From: Paraburkholderia ferrariae NBRC 106233
Lineage (GTDB): Bacteria > Pseudomonadota > Gammaproteobacteria > Burkholderiales > Burkholderiaceae
Assembly: GCF_000685035.1 (NCBI RefSeq)
Contig: NZ_BAYB01000011.1
Span: 1-64,000 of the forward strand
DNA length: 64,000 nt
Reading direction: 5' to 3'
Shown one piece after another: positions 17,341 to 28,600 of this stretch. The notes beneath the pieces are model-generated. The model saw nothing but the letters and a program-made list of their open reading frames with translations, was not told where the DNA came from and ran no database searches. The number at the start of each line of letters is the position of its first letter. Within the stretch, counting starts at the first letter, position 1. A program made the position numbers and the translations under genes.

Positions 17341-19128
17341 ATGGGACAGTACACCGCGCCGCTGCGCGACATGCAATTCGTGTTGCACGAACTGCTGAAC
17401 GTGGAAGGCGAAGTGAAGCAGATGCCGAAGCACGCCGACCTCGACGCCGACACGATCAACCAGGTGCTCGAGGAGGCCGGCAAGTTCTGCTCCGAGGTGC
17501 TGTTTCCGCTGAACCAGACCGGCGACCGCGAAGGCTGCACGTATGCCGGCGACGGCGTCGTGACCACGCCGGCTGGCTTCAAGGAAGCGTACAGGCAGTA
17601 CGTCGAGGCCGGCTGGCCGGCACTCGGCTGCGATCCCGAATACGGCGGCCAGGGCCTGCCCGCGTTCGTGAACAACGCGCTCTACGAAATGCTCAACTCG
17701 GCGAACCAGGCGTGGACCATGTATCCGGGTCTCTCGCACGGCGCCTACGAATGTCTGCACGCGCACGGCACGCCCGAGCTGCAGAAGACCTACCTGCCGA
17801 AGCTCGTGGAGGGCGTCTGGACGGGCACGATGTGCCTGACCGAGCCGCACTGCGGCACCGACCTCGGCATCCTGCGCACCAAGGCCGAGCCCAACAGCGA
17901 CGGCTCGTACGCGATCACCGGCACGAAGATCTTCATCTCGAGCGGCGAGCACGACATGTCGGAGAACATCGTCCACCTCGTGCTCGCGCGCCTGCCGGAC
18001 GCGCCTCCGGGCACCAAGGGCATTTCGCTCTTCATCGTGCCGAAGTTCATCCCCACCGCCGCGGGCGAGCCGGGCGAGCGCAACGGCATCAAGTGCGGCT
18101 CGATCGAGCACAAGATGGGCATTCACGGCAACTCGACCTGCGTGATGAACCTCGACGGCGCGAAGGGCTGGCTCGTCGGCGAACCGAACAAGGGCTTGAA
18201 CGCCATGTTCGTGATGATGAACGCCGCCCGTCTGGGCGTCGGCATGCAGGGCCTCGGCCTGACCGAAGTCGCGTACCAGAACTCGCTCGCGTATGCGAAG
18301 GACCGCCTGCAGATGCGCGCACTGACGGGCCCGAAGGCGCCCGAGAAGGCCGCCGACCCGATCATCGTGCACCCGGACGTGCGCCGCATGCTGCTCACGC
18401 AGAAGGCCTGGGCCGAAGGCGCCCGCGCGTTCACGTACTGGGCCGCGCTCCACATCGACAAGGAGCTCTCGCACGAAGACGAAGCGCAGCGCAAGGAAGC
18501 CGCCGATCTGGTGGCGCTCCTCACGCCGATCATCAAGGCCTTCCTCACCGATAACGCGTTCGAGAGCACCAACCTCGGCATGCAGGTGTTCGGCGGCCAC
18601 GGCTTCATCTCCGAGTGGGGCATGGAGCAGTACGTGCGCGACGCGCGCATCAACCAGATCTACGAAGGCACGAACACGATCCAGTCGCTCGACCTGCTGG
18701 GCCGCAAGGTGCTGGGCGACATGGGCGCGAAGCTCAAGAAGTTCGGCAAGCTCGTGACCGAATTCGTGGAAGCCGAAGGCATCAAGCCGGAAATGCAGGA
18801 GTTCGTGAACCCGCTCGCCGACATCGGCGACAAGGTGCAGAAGCTCACGATGGAAATCGGCATGAAGGCCATGCAGAACCCGGACGAAGTGGGCGCGGCC
18901 GCGGTGCCGTACCTGCGCACGGCGGGCCACCTCGTGTTCGCGTACTTCTGGGCCCGCATGGCGCGTATCGCGCTCGACAAGGAAGCGTCGGGCGATCCGT
19001 TCTACAAGTCGAAGCTCGCCACCGCGCGCTTCTACTTCGCGAAGCTGCTGCCGGAAACGGCGACCTCGATCCGCCAGGCGCGCGCCGGTTCGAAGACGCT
19101 GATGGAAGTGGACGAAGCGCTGTTCTAA
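17341..19128 (+). CDS. Acyl-CoA dehydrogenase with C-terminal extension (FadE/DmdC-like)
   Basis: FAD enzyme for the first step of beta-oxidation (acyl-CoA to trans-2-enoyl-CoA). 595 residues, longer than the ~380 of short-chain enzymes because of an N-terminal ~45-residue segment and a C-terminal domain of the DmdC type. Seen: the FAD/substrate segment LTEPHCGTDLG, FISSGEHD, and GGHGFISEWGMEQYVRDARI followed by QIYEGTNTIQ, whose Glu is the catalytic base in the family. Good ribosome site GGGAGAG. It lies 67 bp after the TetR gene and 161 bp before the hydroxyacyl-CoA dehydrogenase gene. Confidence 0.93.
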   Translation: MGQYTAPLRDMQFVLHELLNVEGEVKQMPKHADLDADTINQVLEEAGKFCSEVLFPLNQTGDREGCTYAGDGVVTTPAGFKEAYRQYVEAGWPALGCDPEYGGQGLPAFVNNALYEMLNSANQAWTMYPGLSHGAYECLHAHGTPELQKTYLPKLVEGVWTGTMCLTEPHCGTDLGILRTKAEPNSDGSYAITGTKIFISSGEHDMSENIVHLVLARLPDAPPGTKGISLFIVPKFIPTAAGEPGERNGIKCGSIEHKMGIHGNSTCVMNLDGAKGWLVGEPNKGLNAMFVMMNAARLGVGMQGLGLTEVAYQNSLAYAKDRLQMRALTGPKAPEKAADPIIVHPDVRRMLLTQKAWAEGARAFTYWAALHIDKELSHEDEAQRKEAADLVALLTPIIKAFLTDNAFESTNLGMQVFGGHGFISEWGMEQYVRDARINQIYEGTNTIQSLDLLGRKVLGDMGAKLKKFGKLVTEFVEAEGIKPEMQEFVNPLADIGDKVQKLTMEIGMKAMQNPDEVGAAAVPYLRTAGHLVFAYFWARMARIALDKEASGDPFYKSKLATARFYFAKLLPETATSIRQARAGSKTLMEVDEALF

Positions 19129-19289
19129 AAGCCGACGGGGCGCCGCTCTGTGCCACCGCATCGAGCCGCATCGGGCGCCCCGCTTACACGATGTCCGAAC
19201 GCGGCGCGCGTATCTTGCGCGCGCCGCCGCCCTCACATCTCATTGACGCAATATCGCGCTCGACATTGCATATCCGCTGGAGGAACACC

Positions 19290-21728
19290 GTGAGCAATCT
19301 CAATATTCGCAAGGTGGCCGTGCTCGGCGCCGGCGTGATGGGCGCGCAGATCGCAGCGCACCTGATCAACGCCCGCGTGCCCGTGCTCCTTTTCGATCTG
19401 CCCGCGAAAGAAGGCCCGAAGAACGGCATCGCGCTCAAGGCGATCGAGAACCTCAAGAAACTGTCGCCCGCGCCGTTCGCCGTGAAGGACGACGCGCAGT
19501 ACATCATCCCCGCGAACTACGAAGACGACATTGCAAAGCTCGCGGAATGCGACGTGGTGATCGAGGCGATCGCCGAGCGCATGGACTGGAAGCACGACCT
19601 CTACAAGAAGGTCGCGCCGCACATTGCCCCGAACGCGATTTTCGCGAGCAATACCTCGGGCCTCTCGATCACGGAACTGTCGCAAGGTTTCGACGATGCC
19701 CTGAAGGCGCGCTTTTGCGGCGTGCACTTCTTCAACCCGCCGCGCTACATGCACCTGGTCGAGCTGATCCCGACCGCGCAGACGAAGCCCGAAATCCTCG
19801 ACCAGCTCGAAACGTTCCTCACGAGCGTGGTGGGCAAGGGCGTGGTGCGCGCGAAGGACACGCCGAACTTCATCGCGAACCGGGTGGGCATCTTCTCGAT
19901 CCTCGCGGTGATCGCCGAGGCGAAGAAGTTCGGCCTGCGCTTTGACGAAGTGGACGACCTCACGGGCAGCCGTCTCGGCCGCGCGAAGTCGGCGACGTTC
20001 CGCACGGCGGACGTCGTGGGTCTCGACACCATGGCGCACGTCATCAAGACGATGCAGGACAACCTGAAGGACGACCCGTTCTTCCCGGTCTACGAGACGC
20101 CGGCCGTGCTGGCGGGCCTCGTGGCGAAGGGCGCGCTCGGCCAGAAGACGGGCGGCGGCTTCTATCGCAAGGAAGGCAAGGCCATCAAGGTGCTCGACGG
20201 CAACACGGGCGAGTACGTCGATGCGGGCGGCAAGGCCGACGAGATCGTCGGGCGCATTCTCAAGCGCCCGCCAGCCGAGCGCCTGAAGCTCCTGCGCGAA
20301 ACGCAGCATCCGCAGGCGCAGTTCCTGTGGTCGATCTTCCGCGACGTGTTCCACTACATCGGCGTGCATCTGCAGTCGATCGCGGACAACGCGCGCGACG
20401 TCGATCTCGCCATCCGCTGGGGCTTCGGCTGGAACGAAGGTCCGTTCGAAGGCTGGCAGGCCGCGGGCTGGAAGCAGGTGGCCGAGTGGGTGAAGGAAGA
20501 CATCGACGCCGGCAAGACGCTCTCGAACGCGCCGCTGCCCGCGTGGGTGTTCGAAGGCCCGGTTGCCGCGAACGGCGGCGTGCATGGCGCCGATGGCTCG
20601 TGGTCGCCGGCGGCGTCGCGCTTCGTGCCGCGCTCGGACCTGCCGGTGTACGAGCGTCAGGTGTTCCGCGCCGCGCTCCTCGGCGAGACGGCCCGCGATC
20701 CGAAGACCTTCGGCAAGACGCTGCTCGAAAACGAACATCTGCGCGCGTGGGTCGATGACCGCGCCGGCGAGGACGATGTGGTCATCGTCTCGTACAAGAG
20801 CAAGATGAACACGATGGGCCCGGGCCTGCTCGACAGCCTCGCGCAGGCCATCGAGATCGCCGGGCAGGGCTACAAGGGCGTCGTGATCTGGCAGCCGACG
20901 TCGCTCAAGCTCGGCGCGCCGGGCGGCCCGTTCTCGGCGGGCGCGAACCTCGAAGAAGCCATGCCCGCCTTCATGATGGGCGGCGCGAAGGGCATCGAGC
21001 CGTTCGTGAAGAAGTTCCAGGACACGATGCTGCGCGTGAAGTACGCGAACGTGCCGGTCGTGACGGCGGTGTCGGGCATCGCGCTCGGCGGCGGCTGCGA
21101 AATCATGCTGCAAAGTGCGAAGCGCGTCGTGCACGTGGAAAGCTACGTCGGCCTCGTGGAAGTGGGCGTGGGTCTCGTGCCGGCGGGCGGCGGCCTGAAG
21201 GAAGCGGCCATCCGCGCGGCGGAAGGCGCGCAGGCGATCGGCGCGGTGCCGGGGGACCTGCTCCGGTTCCTGCAGAAGTCGTTCGAAAACGCGGCCATGG
21301 CGAAGGTTTCGGCTTCGGCGCACGAAGCGCGCGCGATGGGCTATCTGAAGCCTTCGGACACGATCGTCTTCAACGTGTTCGAGCTGCTCGACACGGCGAA
21401 GAAGGAAGTGCGCGCGTTGAGCGCCGCCGGTTATCGTCCGCCGCTGCGCGCGACGCAGATTCCGGTGGCGGGCCGTTCGGCGATCTCGACCATCAAGGCG
21501 TCGCTCGTCAACATGCGCGATGGCCGCTTCATCAGCGACCACGACTTCCTGATCGCGAGCCGCATTGCGGAAGCCATCTGCGGCGGCGACGTCGAGGCGG
21601 GCAGCCTCGTCGACGAAGAGTGGCTGCTCAAGCTGGAGCGCCGCGCGTTCGTCGATCTGCTCGGCACGCAGAAGACGCAGGAACGCATCATGGGCATGCT
21701 GCAAACCGGCAAGCCGGTGCGCAATTGA
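19290..21728 (+). CDS. 3-Hydroxyacyl-CoA dehydrogenase / enoyl-CoA hydratase fusion (FadN-like)
   Basis: Bifunctional beta-oxidation enzyme: hydrates enoyl-CoA and oxidises 3-hydroxyacyl-CoA with NAD. 812 residues from the GTG at 19290, which has GGAGGAACACC just upstream. The NAD domain comes first (VAVLGAGVMGAQIAAHL), then the 3HCDH C-terminal domain (FCGVHFFNPPRYMHLVELIP, IANRVGIFS), then a crotonase domain from about residue 490 (GIALGGGCEIML with the oxyanion glycines, then YVGLVEVGVGLVPAGGG). This order is the reverse of Escherichia coli FadB and matches Bacillus FadN. The frame is open back to 18615, but that overlaps the dehydrogenase gene and is not coding. Confidence 0.93.
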   Translation: MSNLNIRKVAVLGAGVMGAQIAAHLINARVPVLLFDLPAKEGPKNGIALKAIENLKKLSPAPFAVKDDAQYIIPANYEDDIAKLAECDVVIEAIAERMDWKHDLYKKVAPHIAPNAIFASNTSGLSITELSQGFDDALKARFCGVHFFNPPRYMHLVELIPTAQTKPEILDQLETFLTSVVGKGVVRAKDTPNFIANRVGIFSILAVIAEAKKFGLRFDEVDDLTGSRLGRAKSATFRTADVVGLDTMAHVIKTMQDNLKDDPFFPVYETPAVLAGLVAKGALGQKTGGGFYRKEGKAIKVLDGNTGEYVDAGGKADEIVGRILKRPPAERLKLLRETQHPQAQFLWSIFRDVFHYIGVHLQSIADNARDVDLAIRWGFGWNEGPFEGWQAAGWKQVAEWVKEDIDAGKTLSNAPLPAWVFEGPVAANGGVHGADGSWSPAASRFVPRSDLPVYERQVFRAALLGETARDPKTFGKTLLENEHLRAWVDDRAGEDDVVIVSYKSKMNTMGPGLLDSLAQAIEIAGQGYKGVVIWQPTSLKLGAPGGPFSAGANLEEAMPAFMMGGAKGIEPFVKKFQDTMLRVKYANVPVVTAVSGIALGGGCEIMLQSAKRVVHVESYVGLVEVGVGLVPAGGGLKEAAIRAAEGAQAIGAVPGDLLRFLQKSFENAAMAKVSASAHEARAMGYLKPSDTIVFNVFELLDTAKKEVRALSAAGYRPPLRATQIPVAGRSAISTIKASLVNMRDGRFISDHDFLIASRIAEAICGGDVEAGSLVDEEWLLKLERRAFVDLLGTQKTQERIMGMLQTGKPVRN

Positions 21729-21780
21729 AGCGGCACGGCGCGTACGCACCGGGTATCCCATTTAAGGACTGGAGTTACAG

Positions 21781-22980
<1,200 letters not shown>

Positions 22981-23011
22981 GCGTATCCGCAGCCCTTCTA
23001 TGACTGACAAC

Positions 23012-23047
23012 ACGGTTCGCAGACTTCACGGTCTGCGAACCGTTTTT
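23012..23047 (+). terminator. Intrinsic terminator after the thiolase gene, just before the enoyl-CoA hydratase gene
   Basis: Perfect 13-bp stem (23012-23024 with 23031-23043), loop TTCACG, then TTTTT. It starts 32 bp after the thiolase stop and ends 14 bp before the next ATG, so it can act as a boundary or a leaky attenuator inside the beta-oxidation cluster. Confidence 0.93.
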
Positions 23048-23061
23048 GTATCGAGACCACA

Positions 23062-23841
23062 ATGAGCAACGAAATCCTGATCGGCCGCGAAACGGGTGAC
23101 GGCGGCGTGATGACGATCACCATCAACCGGCCCGAGCGCAAGAACGCGCTCACGCCGCCGATGTACCAGACCATGGTCGAGGCGCTGCAGGAAGCGCACG
23201 CCGACACCGGTGTGCGCGCCGTGCTGTTTCGCGGCCATGCCGAGATATTCACCGCCGGCAACGACATCGAAGACTTCCTGAAGACGCCGCCTACCGGCAG
23301 CGATTCTCCCGTCATGCGCTTTCTCGCCGGGATTGCGGGCGCCACGAAGCCGCTCGTGGCGGCCGTGGCCGGCCCGGCGATCGGCGTGGGCACGACGCTG
23401 CTGCTGCATTGCGATATCGTCTACGCCGCCGACAACGCACGCTTTGCCATGCCGTTCGCGCAGCTCGGCCTGTGCCCGGAGGCGGGTTCGTCGCTGCTCC
23501 TGCCGCGCATTGCCGGTTATCAGGGCGCGGCGGAAAAGCTGCTGCTCGGCGAGACCTTTGACGCCGCCGAAGCGCACCGCATGGGTTTCGTGAACCGCGT
23601 GCTGCCGGCCGCCGAGCTCGACGCGTTCGTGGCCGCGCAGGTGGCGAAGCTCGCGGCGCTGCCGGCGGCGTCGCTGCGCGTGACGAAAGCGCTCATGAAG
23701 CAGGGGAGCGAGCACGAACTCAAGACGCGCATGACCGAGGAGGCCGTGCACTTCGGCAAGATGCTGCTCGCGCCCGAAGCGCGCGAGGCGTTCACGGCGT
23801 TCCTGCAAAAGCGCAAGCCGGATTTTCGCCAGTTCGATTGA
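23062..23841 (+). CDS. Enoyl-CoA hydratase/isomerase family protein
   Basis: Crotonase-fold enzyme of 259 residues, probably hydrating enoyl-CoA in beta-oxidation. Seen: TINRPERKNALTPPMYQTM at the N-terminus, FTAGNDIEDFL (first oxyanion-hole segment), GPAIGVGTTLLLHCD (second), and FAQLGLCPEAGSSLLLPR with an acidic residue in the catalytic position. The FTAGNDIEDF form resembles PaaG/ECI-type family members, so an isomerase role cannot be excluded. The ribosome site is weak (GAGACC) and lies in the 14-bp gap after a terminator. Convergent with fdhD. Confidence 0.9.
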   Translation: MSNEILIGRETGDGGVMTITINRPERKNALTPPMYQTMVEALQEAHADTGVRAVLFRGHAEIFTAGNDIEDFLKTPPTGSDSPVMRFLAGIAGATKPLVAAVAGPAIGVGTTLLLHCDIVYAADNARFAMPFAQLGLCPEAGSSLLLPRIAGYQGAAEKLLLGETFDAAEAHRMGFVNRVLPAAELDAFVAAQVAKLAALPAASLRVTKALMKQGSEHELKTRMTEEAVHFGKMLLAPEAREAFTAFLQKRKPDFRQFD

Positions 23842-23919
23842 GCGCTGGCCGGGCGGCATACAAAACGCAGGGAGCAGAAAGGCGCGGGGCCGGTGGGGAC
23901 GGCCTGCGCCGGCTGGTTT

Positions 23920-24753
23920 TCAGGCCGTCTCGTAGTCCACGTAGCCCGATTCGCGGCAGAAGCTCACGAGCCGCAGCCCGGCGCGCTTCGCAATGGTGAT
24001 CGCAAGCGAAGAGGGCGCCGAGATCGTCGCCACCATCGGAATGCCCACGCGCGCCGCCTTGCGTACGAGCTCGTAGCTCGCCCGGCTCGAGAGGAACACG
24101 AAGCCCTGCTGCGTATCGGCACGCTGCAGCACGAGCTGGCCGATCAGCTTGTCGAGCGCGTTGTGGCGTCCCACGTCCTCGAATGCGTGCAGGATCGCGC
24201 CTTCGGCGTCGCACCACGCAGCCGCGTGCAGGCCGCCCGTGAGTTTCGTGAGCGCCTGATGCTGCGGCAATTCGCGCGCCGCGCGCGCGATTGCGCCGGG
24301 CGCGAGGCGCGCTACGAAGCCGGTATCGGGCACCGGCTCGGGTTCGAGATCGAGCAGGTCGATGCTCTCGATGCCGCACACGCCACAGCCCGTGCGCCCG
24401 GCGAGCGCGCGGCGCTTTTCCTTGAGTCCGGCGAACGCCTGCTGCACGACCGTGAGATGGACTTCGGCGTGGGGCAGGTCCGAGTCTTCGCGCAGGAAAA
24501 CCTCGATGTCCTGAATGTCGGCGTTACGGCCGACAATGCCTTCCGAAATCGCAAAACCGACGGCAAAGGCTTCCAGATCGCGCGGCGTGCACATCATCAC
24601 GGCGTGCGAGATGCCGTTGAAGACGAGTGCCACGGGCCACTCCTGGCCGACGTGATCGGTGGTGGTTTCGGTCGCGCCGCCGCGGTGCCGGTGCACGCGC
24701 AGATCGACGGCGCCGGGCTGGCCCTCGGTTTCCAGTGGGTTGGGTGGGTTCAA
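23920..24753 (-). CDS. fdhD: Formate dehydrogenase accessory sulfurtransferase FdhD
   Basis: Transfers sulfur from IscS to the molybdenum cofactor, needed for formate dehydrogenase activity. 277 residues, the usual length. The key motif GRTGCGVCGIES carries the two cysteines used in sulfur transfer. EDVGRHNALDKLIGQLV, FLSSRASYELVRKAA and GIPMVATISAPSSLAI are strongly conserved FdhD segments. It is divergent from the nitrate-reductase-associated gene with 98 bp between the starts. No formate dehydrogenase structural gene lies in this window. Confidence 0.96.
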   Translation of the reverse strand: MNPPNPLETEGQPGAVDLRVHRHRGGATETTTDHVGQEWPVALVFNGISHAVMMCTPRDLEAFAVGFAISEGIVGRNADIQDIEVFLREDSDLPHAEVHLTVVQQAFAGLKEKRRALAGRTGCGVCGIESIDLLDLEPEPVPDTGFVARLAPGAIARAARELPQHQALTKLTGGLHAAAWCDAEGAILHAFEDVGRHNALDKLIGQLVLQRADTQQGFVFLSSRASYELVRKAARVGIPMVATISAPSSLAITIAKRAGLRLVSFCRESGYVDYETA

Positions 24754-24851
24754 ACGTTATGCTCCTCGGTGCAGCGCGCCTCGCGCGCGCCGCGGAAGGT
24801 TCTAAAATACCCCAAGCGGGCGCCCCCCGCTCGCGCCCCCAGGATACTGCC

Positions 24852-25334
24852 ATGTCTTTGAACGAAGCTCCGCTCCTCTTCGGGTTCGAGGTCGAGTCGT
24901 CGGAAAACCTCACCTATATCCCCATGTGCGTACGCTTCAATCTGGACCGCTTCGGTCTGCGCGTCTCGCTCGCCCAGTGGCAGTTGCTGCCATGGGAAGA
25001 CCGGCGCCTCCTCGCGTGCTTTCCCGTGGACGAAGACGTTGAAATCGAGCCGAATTTCGATCACGCGCTCTTCGAAATGCTGCGCACGCATGCCAATGTC
25101 GAGCCCGAATGGTTCGAACCCGATCCCGCGCCGGCCTGGCGCGACGTGAGTGCGGTGCCGGACGGCATTGCCCATCAGGCGTCGCTGGCGGGCATGCGGG
25201 CACCGGGCGTCGAGGCATGGGCGCGGCTCGCGCCGTTTCAGCGCTACGTGCTCGCCAAGCTCGCGCGCAAGCCCGAGAGCAATCACGACTTCGCGCCCGC
25301 GATGCGCGAGTTCGGGCTCGTGGCCGAGGCTTAA
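24852..25334 (+). CDS. Nitrate reductase-associated protein family member
   Basis: A 160-residue protein that I recognise as the nitrate reductase-associated family (Nitr_red_assoc): FGFEVESSENLTYIPMCVRF, then FGLRVSLAQWQLLPWEDRR, and WARLAPFQRYVLAKLARK near the C-terminus. The family was named from genes beside nitrate reductase; no biochemical role is established. Start ATG follows GGATACTGCC. Divergence from fdhD puts two molybdoenzyme-associated genes back to back, which suggests a role in Mo-enzyme handling, but no nitrate reductase is nearby. TAAAAT at 24803-24808 could be its -10. Confidence 0.8.
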   Translation: MSLNEAPLLFGFEVESSENLTYIPMCVRFNLDRFGLRVSLAQWQLLPWEDRRLLACFPVDEDVEIEPNFDHALFEMLRTHANVEPEWFEPDPAPAWRDVSAVPDGIAHQASLAGMRAPGVEAWARLAPFQRYVLAKLARKPESNHDFAPAMREFGLVAEA

Positions 25335-25611
25335 GCCCTGGTCCTGGCCTTGGCCGCTGTGCCGGTTGAACCCCGTGGCTGACGCTCTTCGCGGGCGTCG
25401 TGCGTCGGTGTCTTGCCGGCGCCCTTAATCGGTCCCCTTATTCTTTTTCTTTAGTCCCCCCTCTAATCGGCGGATTTTCGCCTTTTTCCCCTCAAGCCTT
25501 GCCTAGGCGTGCCGTTATCCGGTTTGGCGCAGTAGACGCCAGCCATTCGCACGCAGGTCGTTTTCCGTCGTTCCGCGCGCCGAGCGGGGGACGAACGACG
25601 TTCGGCACACA

Positions 25612-28600
25612 ATGAACCTTCTAATTCCGAGGCGCCAGCTCATCAATCTGGCGGTCGTTGCTGCGGCCGTGGGGGCCAATGCGTTCGTGGCCTGGACGCA
25701 GATCGGCACGCAGCGCGAGATCGATGCACGCGCCGCCCAGGCGGCACGCGTGCGGCACGACCTCGACCGTTTCCGCGAAGCGCTGGGCGGCGGCCTCGCC
25801 GCGCTCGGCCGCTTCGAGTCGGGCGGCGTCACCGAACCCGCGGATGCGCGCGCGCGCCGTGCTGCGGCGCTCGACGAGGCCGCGCGTTCGGTGCGGGCCG
25901 AGCTCGCCGACAACCCGGCGCTGCTCGCGCGGTTCGACACGGCCTCGCTCGAAGCGCTGACCGTGGCCCGCGATATCGACGACACGCTCGCGCGCGTCGA
26001 GCAGCGGGTGGCCGATGCGCAGACCCAGGCCGCCGCGAGCAGCGTCGCCCCGGCGGGCTCGATCGTAGCCGCGGCGCCGGCAAGCGGGGCGGCCAGGGTC
26101 GCGGGTGCATCGGCGGTGGCGGCGCCGGTGTCCGTCGCCCCCGGGTGGGCCAGCGGACTCTATGCCCCTCCTGGCCGTGCCGCGGCCGCCCCTACCGGCG
26201 CCGCCAGTACGGTCACGGCCGCCACGACCCCGCTCGCCGCGCTGACCTCCGACGCCGAGACGTGGGCCACCACCGAATACATCCGCCTCGACACCCGCGT
26301 GGACCGCCTCGACGCCCGGCTCTCGTCGCTGCAGGGCGCGGAAGATCTCGCGCTGGCGGCGGCGCTCAGCGAGTCGTCGCGTTCGTCGAGCCGCGCCTCG
26401 GCGCTCCTGATCGTGACGATGCTCGCGGGCGCCACGTTGCTGCTCTACACCTTCGGCGCGCGCGAGAGCGCCGCCCGCGAAAAGCTGCGCGGCACGCGCG
26501 AGATCGGCGAGCGCTTCCAGGGCCTCTTCGACGCCCACCCCGTGCCGATGTACGTGTTCGACCGCGAGACGCTGGGCTTTCTCGCCGTCAACGCGGCCGC
26601 GATCCAGCAGTACGGCTACGGCGAGGACGAATTCCTCACGATGACGATCCGCGAGATTCGCGTGTCCGAGGACGTGCCCCGCCTCGAGCAGCACCTCGCG
26701 CGCTCGGACACGCTCACGCCGAACGTGCGCACGATGGCCGGCATCTGGCATCACCGCCGCCGCGACGGCTCGACGATCAGCGCCAATATTTCGCACCACG
26801 CGCTGACCTTTCTGGGCCGCGCGGCGGTGTTCGTGCTGGCGGAGGACGTCTCCGACCAGATCCGCGTGGAAGCCGAGGCGCAGCGCTCGAACCAGATGCT
26901 CGAGACGGTGATCGACAACATTCCGCAGCGCATCTTCTGGAAGGACGCCGATTCGCGCTACCTTGGCTGCAACATGACGTTCGCGCGCGACGCGGGCCTC
27001 GCCTACCCCGAGCAGGTGATCGGCAAGACCGACGAGGAACTGCCCTGGCGCGCCTACGCTTTGCGCATGCAGGCGCAGGACCGCGAGGTGCTCGAATCGG
27101 GCCTGCCGAACATCAATTTCGAAGACGACCTGACGATCGACGGCGTGCACAAGACCACGCTGACGAGCAAGCTGCCGATGCTCGACGGCGAGGGCCGCGT
27201 GATCGGCGTGATCGGCTCCTTCACCGACACCACCGAGCGCAAGCGCGCCGATCTCGCGCTGCGCCTGCAAAGCCGCGCGCTCGACGCGTGCGTGAACGCG
27301 ATTCTCATCACGGCGCCGGGGCCGGGCGGCAGCAACCTGATCGAGTACGCGAACCCCGCGTTCCGGCGCATCACGGGCTACGACCCGGCCGAGGTGATCG
27401 GCCTCGACAGCCGCCTGTTGCAGCGCGACGACCGCGACCAGGACGGCCTCATCACGATCCGCGAATCGCTCGGCGCGAACCGCGAGGTGAGCGCCGTGCT
27501 GCGCAACTACCGCAAGGACGGCGGGCTCTTCTGGAACCAGTTGCTGATCGCGCCGGTGCCCGATCTGGACGGCCGCACGACCCACCACATCGGCATCATC
27601 AACGACGTGACCGAGCTGATCCGCTATCAGGAGCAGCTCGAATACCAGGCGAACTACGACAGCCTCACGCTCCTGCCGAACCGCAATCTGCTGCGCGACC
27701 GCCTGCAGCAGGCGCTCGTTTCCGCGCACCGGCACGAGCGCGGCGTGGCCGTGGTGTTCATCGACCTCGACGGCTTCAAGAACGTGAACGACAGCCTCGG
27801 CCACAGCGTGGGCGACCGGCTGTTGCGCGTGGTGGCCGAGCGGCTCGCGCGCTGCACGCGCACGAGCGACACGGTTGCGCGCCACGGCGGCGACGAGTTC
27901 GTGATCGTGCTCACCGACACCATCGACGAGAAGTCGCTGATCAACTGGATGGAGCGCGCGCGGGCGATGATTTCGGAGCCCGTGTGGCTCGACGGCACCG
28001 AGCTCTACGTGGGCTGCAGCCTGGGCGCGAGCGTGTTCCCGCAGGACGGCAACGACGCGGAGACGCTGCTCAAGAAAGCCGACGTGGCGATGTACCGCGC
28101 GAAGGACATGGGCCGCAACACCTTCCAGTTCTTCCAGCCCGAGATGAACGCGAGCGTCGGCGCGCGCATGAACCTCGAGCGGCGCTTGCGCCGTGCGCTG
28201 CGCGACGGGGAATTCCGGCTCCACTACCAGCCGCTGGTGGAAGTGGAGAGCGGGCGCATCGTGGGCATGGAGGCGCTCGTGCGCTGGTACGACCCGGAAA
28301 CCGGGCTCGTGCCGCCGGCGCAGTTCATCCCCGTGGCCGAGGAAAGCGGCCTGATCGGCCCGCTATCGGACTGGGTGCTGCGCGAGGCGTGCCGCCAGAA
28401 CCGCGCCTGGCAGCGCGACGGGCTGCCGGCGGTGCGCGTTTCCGTGAACCTGTCGGCGCGCGTGTTTCAGCAGCGCAATATCGCGCAGCTCGTGACCGAA
28501 GTGCTGGCGGAAACGGGGCTCGCGGCCTGCTATCTCGAACTCGAACTCACCGAAAGCACGCTGATGCGCAATGCCGAGGAAGCCGTCTCGATGCTCAACG

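Noticed and set aside
18615..19289. N-terminal extension of the FadN-like frame
   Set aside because: It overlaps the acyl-CoA dehydrogenase in another frame and is Arg-rich. The GTG at 19290 has a strong ribosome site and gives the family N-terminus.
19233..21761. An 842-residue minus-strand open frame
   Set aside because: Antisense to the FadN-like gene, whose NAD and crotonase motifs leave no doubt about the coding strand.
25621..28224. An 867-residue minus-strand and a 968-residue plus-strand open frame over the GGDEF-EAL gene
   Set aside because: Both are other-frame products of the same GC-rich coding DNA; the GGDEF and EAL motifs are only in the called frame.
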